A stretch of DNA of 9,593 nt, from the NCBI GenBank assembly GCA_017964055.1, contig JAGCSS010000234.1:1-9593 (forward strand). Reading direction: 5' to 3'. The notes beneath the pieces are model-generated. The model was not told where the DNA came from. It worked only from the letters and a program-made list of their open reading frames with translations, and ran no database searches. Both the position numbers and the translations under genes were made by a program. Position 1 is the stretch's first letter, and each line of letters begins with the position of its first letter. The DNA is from Lachnospiraceae bacterium. GTDB taxonomy: Bacteria; Bacillota; Clostridia; Lachnospirales; Lachnospiraceae. This document shows positions 6,767 through 9,593 of this stretch, one piece after another.

Positions 6767-8796
6767 TGTTAGGCTTTGTTTATTTGATCTTAAGTATATT
6801 GCTCGGGTTTGTCGCGGTTAATCTGTTCTTCCCGCAGATGAAGTTCTTTACGGAGACGGATTACAACGGACAACGACTCGATCTGTCCCTGTGCTTTATG
6901 ATACTGCCGGTTTCGTTTACGTTTGGCATTATCGTAATGAACTGGATCAGTTATATCCTGGCATGTATGTTCTCGCATTCGGACGTTCCGCTTTTTCTTG
7001 CGGATGAGATAACGATGGTCTTCGCGATAATCGTTATCGGCGTCGGCCTGTTCATTATCATCAGAGGCAGGATAATCACTCTGCGCGACATCTTTTCCGG
7101 CGTAACACCCGAAGAAAAGTTCATGTTTGCCGCGATCGCAGCACTGTTCGCGTTCCTGATCGCCAGATCGTTCTTTGTATCACACGGACAATTATATGTC
7201 GGGCTGACGGTTTTCTCCGATTTTACGCCGCATGTGTCGATGATCAGATCCTTCTCGATAGGGCAGAATTTCCCGACACAGTATTCGCTGTTCGCCGGTG
7301 AGGACGTAAAATACCATTTCATGTTCCAGTTCCTCGCGGGCAATCTCGAGTTTCTCGGAATGCGCCTTGACTGGGCTTTTAATCTGCCGAGCTTTCTCTC
7401 GGTCATGAGCATGTTCTCGCTGCTCTATGTGCTCGCATGCAAGATAACGGGCAGGAGAGCGGCCGGCATCATAGCCTGCACACTGCTGACCTTCAGGAGC
7501 TCATTCTCGCTGTTTTATTACATCGCGGGGCTTCCCAAGGGCACAAAGATATTCAAGACACTGCTCGACAATACCGAGTTTATAGGTTCCACTCAGAATG
7601 AGAGCTGGGGTCTTTGGAACCTTAATGTATATATAAATCAGCGTCATCTGGCGCTCGGCATCAGCGTCATGCTGGCTATAGTCCTGATCTTTCTGCCGAG
7701 GCTCTACGAGAGCTTTGAGCGCATGAAGGAAGAAGGCGGACGGATCAGGAATTATTTCAGCGACAGTCTGCTCTGTCCGGAAGGATGGCTTCCCGAGGAG
7801 ATACTTCCCGCAGTCGGCGCAGGTCTGCTGCTCGGCGGCTTGGGTTTCTTTAACGGAGCCGTGCTGCTGGCAACCATCATCGTGCTGTTCTTTATCGCTG
7901 CCATGTCGCATCACAGGCTCGAATTCGTGATAACGGCAGCTATCGCAGGTGTTCTCGCGATCATACAGGAAAAGGTATTTGTGGACGGCAGCGCTTTTTC
8001 AACCTCGTTCAGATACGGCTTTCTCTCGGACAACGGGACCACCTCGTCGTCTATTTATTTCCTGGTCAAGCTGCTCGGGTTCCTGCTGCCGCTGCTGATC
8101 GTTTATTTCGCGCTCACGGACGGCGTAAGACGCTACATCATCATTGCGACTTCGATGCTCATGGTATTCGCGTTTACCGTATCCATGACGCCGGATATCG
8201 CGGTCAATCATAAATACATCATGTTCGCTGTCATGTTCTTCGATATTTTCGCGGCCGACGCACTCGTTGATATGTTTACCCACGAGAAATACGCGATGCG
8301 GGCGATAGCGGGCATTATACTGCTCTGTATGATATCTACGGGCATATACGATACCTATATCATCACAAAGCGCAGCAACGCTAAGAATTCGATGGTGAAC
8401 AATCTGGACGCGCCGCTGACCGTCTGGATGGAGGAGAACTGCCCAAAGGACGACATCGTCCTGACTCCGAATTATTATCTGTCGAATTCGAGCAACGGCA
8501 GTTCGGTACTGCTGAGCGGCGCGATGCTGTATAACGCATGGCAGTATTTCGCATGGTCATGCGGCTACGATACTTCAGGGAGGGATATGATCGCGGCCGA
8601 GATATACAGCTGTCAGAGCCTTTCAAAACTGAAGGAGCTCATAGAGACTGCGGGCATCGATTATATCGTGGTCGAGCGCGCCAACAGGGAAAGCCTCGAT
8701 TACGAGCTCAACGAAACGATATTCGAGAACAATTTCAAGGTTGCCTACACAGAGGGCGCCGATATCGATAAACTAACGGTTTATTACGCAAAATAA
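6766..8796 (+). CDS. Polytopic membrane protein, probable GT-C-fold glycosyltransferase
   Basis: A 676-aa protein with about 12-14 hydrophobic segments (first at 1-22, last near 511-533), then an apparently extracytoplasmic C-terminal domain (about 545-676). The layout matches GT-C enzymes, which move a sugar from a polyprenyl-phosphate carrier on the outer face of the membrane. The loop at 151-185 has SDFTPH (Asp152, His156), a Pro-rich middle and GEDVKYHF (178-185). It parallels in order and spacing the MDY...PPND...NYYY loop of the next gene, and Asp152 is the natural candidate for the catalytic acid. NQRHL (291-295) is another conserved-looking motif. The C-terminal domain has the pattern VWMEENCPKDDIVLTPN and GIDYIVVE, common after GT-C cores. 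ATG overlaps the upstream stop (TAATG), with GAGG five bases before it. Family and reaction are inferred from fold-level features; donor and acceptor are unknown. Confidence 0.75.
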   Translation: MLGFVYLILSILLGFVAVNLFFPQMKFFTETDYNGQRLDLSLCFMILPVSFTFGIIVMNWISYILACMFSHSDVPLFLADEITMVFAIIVIGVGLFIIIRGRIITLRDIFSGVTPEEKFMFAAIAALFAFLIARSFFVSHGQLYVGLTVFSDFTPHVSMIRSFSIGQNFPTQYSLFAGEDVKYHFMFQFLAGNLEFLGMRLDWAFNLPSFLSVMSMFSLLYVLACKITGRRAAGIIACTLLTFRSSFSLFYYIAGLPKGTKIFKTLLDNTEFIGSTQNESWGLWNLNVYINQRHLALGISVMLAIVLIFLPRLYESFERMKEEGGRIRNYFSDSLLCPEGWLPEEILPAVGAGLLLGGLGFFNGAVLLATIIVLFFIAAMSHHRLEFVITAAIAGVLAIIQEKVFVDGSAFSTSFRYGFLSDNGTTSSSIYFLVKLLGFLLPLLIVYFALTDGVRRYIIIATSMLMVFAFTVSMTPDIAVNHKYIMFAVMFFDIFAADALVDMFTHEKYAMRAIAGIILLCMISTGIYDTYIITKRSNAKNSMVNNLDAPLTVWMEENCPKDDIVLTPNYYLSNSSNGSSVLLSGAMLYNAWQYFAWSCGYDTSGRDMIAAEIYSCQSLSKLKELIETAGIDYIVVERANRESLDYELNETIFENNFKVAYTEGADIDKLTVYYAK

Positions 8797-8829
8797 TATA
8801 CGCTCAGGCGTTTGTGGGGGAGAAAACAA

Positions 8830-9593
8830 ATGGACACGTCCGAAAAAAGTTCCTTTTCATTTAAGGCGGAACATGTATTTATGGGAGGCTTTGGGCTGCT
8901 GCTCATAATTGCCTCTTTTGCGCTCGCGAACAAGCTGTTCGGCGATGAGTTCAAATTCTTTGCCGAGTGGTGGTTTGCGATATTTGTGATCGGCGTTGTA
9001 TTTATGCCTCTTTCGGCGATGGTATTTAAGACTTTTGCCGACAAGGGCTGGATGTTTGCGAAGACTATAGGAATAGCGGTATCGGGCTGGCTCGTCTGGT
9101 ATCTTTCATCGGTCCATATCTTAAAGTTTACGCGCACTTCCTGCATCATAGCGCTCGGCATCTGCCTTGTGTTAAACGGACTGCTGTTTTTCTTAAACTT
9201 CAAAAAGAAGGTCTATATCTTCGAGTCAAAGAATATCGCGCATATCATTCTGGTCGAAGGCATCTTTCTCGTGCTCTTCGTATTCTGGCTCTATCTTAAG
9301 GGCTTTAATCCCTATTCTTACGGCACAACGGAGAAACTCATGGACTATGCGTTCATGGTTTCGATGGACAAATCCGAATATATGCCGCCCAACGATATGT
9401 GGCTTTCCGGACAGCCGCTCAATTACTACTATGTCGGGCTCTTTTTGTCCACATATCTGTCAAAGCTCTCGGGTTGCGGCGTTCATTACGGCTACAATAT
9501 GATGCTGATGATGATCTCTGCTCTGGGATTCTCACTGCCCGCATCGATCATCTATAATGCGGCCAATGACAAGCTCTCGGATTCGGGCCGTTC
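8830..9593 (+). CDS. DUF2298-like polytopic membrane protein, probable GT-C glycosyltransferase (partial, 3' end outside window)
   Basis: The frame is open from ATG 8830 to the right edge (254 full codons plus two bases). The visible part has hydrophobic segments near 17-36, 44-64, 78-97, 103-122, 138-157 and 199-224. Between them is the signature GFNPYSYGTTEKLMDYAF (158-175), YMPPNDMWLSGQPLNYYY (184-201) and VGLFLSTYLSKLSG. This is the recognisable pattern of the DUF2298 (Chlor_Arch_YYY) family: EKxMD, then PPxDxWLxGxxxNYYYxG. These are predicted membrane glycosyltransferases without a proven reaction; Asp172 in the first large outside loop is the probable catalytic acid. GGGGGAG sits seven bases before the start and the gap to the upstream gene is only 33 nt, so it continues the same transcript. 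The remaining domain content cannot be seen. Confidence 0.85.
   Translation, partial: MDTSEKSSFSFKAEHVFMGGFGLLLIIASFALANKLFGDEFKFFAEWWFAIFVIGVVFMPLSAMVFKTFADKGWMFAKTIGIAVSGWLVWYLSSVHILKFTRTSCIIALGICLVLNGLLFFLNFKKKVYIFESKNIAHIILVEGIFLVLFVFWLYLKGFNPYSYGTTEKLMDYAFMVSMDKSEYMPPNDMWLSGQPLNYYYVGLFLSTYLSKLSGCGVHYGYNMMLMMISALGFSLPASIIYNAANDKLSDSGR

Noticed and set aside
8797..8829. CGC-TCAG-GCG mini hairpin between the two membrane protein genes
   Set aside because: A 3-bp stem without a T tract is too weak for a terminator, and the short spacing indicates one transcript.
8784..9203. 139-codon minus-strand frame at the right end
   Set aside because: The plus strand encodes a DUF2298-like protein with a good ribosome binding site and membrane segments; the minus frame is low in features and overlaps two genes.

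Overview
The window looks like chromosomal DNA of a Gram-positive bacterium of the Firmicutes, most likely Clostridia. The grounds are strong purine-rich GGAGG-type ribosome binding sites before nearly every gene, AT-rich spacers between moderately GC-rich genes, and the gene repertoire (Firmicutes-type RecG, CbbX/SpoVK-type AAA+ ATPase, large multi-membrane-span glycosyltransferase-like proteins). The class assignment is an inference; no rRNA, tRNA or other taxonomic marker is present.

Layout. (1) 3-92 (+): the last 29 codons of an unidentified gene, facing a hairpin terminator at 145-172 that it shares with the convergent minus-strand operon. (2) 219-2084 (-): a two-gene quality-control operon, alaX (a long-form alanyl-tRNA editing hydrolase) followed 27 nt later by maf (a nucleotide pyrophosphatase). 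(3) 2085-2300: a divergent promoter region with a clean 7-6-7 dyad and an extended -10 facing right. (4) 2301-3059 (+): a classical short-chain dehydrogenase/reductase with an intact catalytic set. (5) 3067-3120: a perfect 22-bp inverted repeat with a 10-nt loop, REP/MITE-like in look. (6) 3219-9593 (+): a tightly packed unit of recG, a CbbX/SpoVK-like AAA+ ATPase with an unrecognised N-terminal domain (40-nt overlap with recG), a 676-aa polytopic GT-C-like membrane protein (1-nt overlap) and, after 33 nt, a DUF2298-like polytopic membrane protein that runs off the right edge.

How they work together. alaX and maf both remove wrong small-molecule products: mischarged Ser/Gly-tRNA(Ala) and non-canonical or excess nucleotides. 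The right-hand unit joins a DNA-repair helicase to an AAA+ machine and two probable lipid-linked-sugar glycosyltransferases. RecG is probably only co-transcribed, whereas the two membrane proteins look like functionally related partners acting on an extracytoplasmic glycan. The most interesting items are the tandem GT-C-like pair behind the AAA+ ATPase, the N-terminal domain of that ATPase, and the long palindrome at 3067-3120. I see no CRISPR array, phage gene, transposase or defence system I can name.
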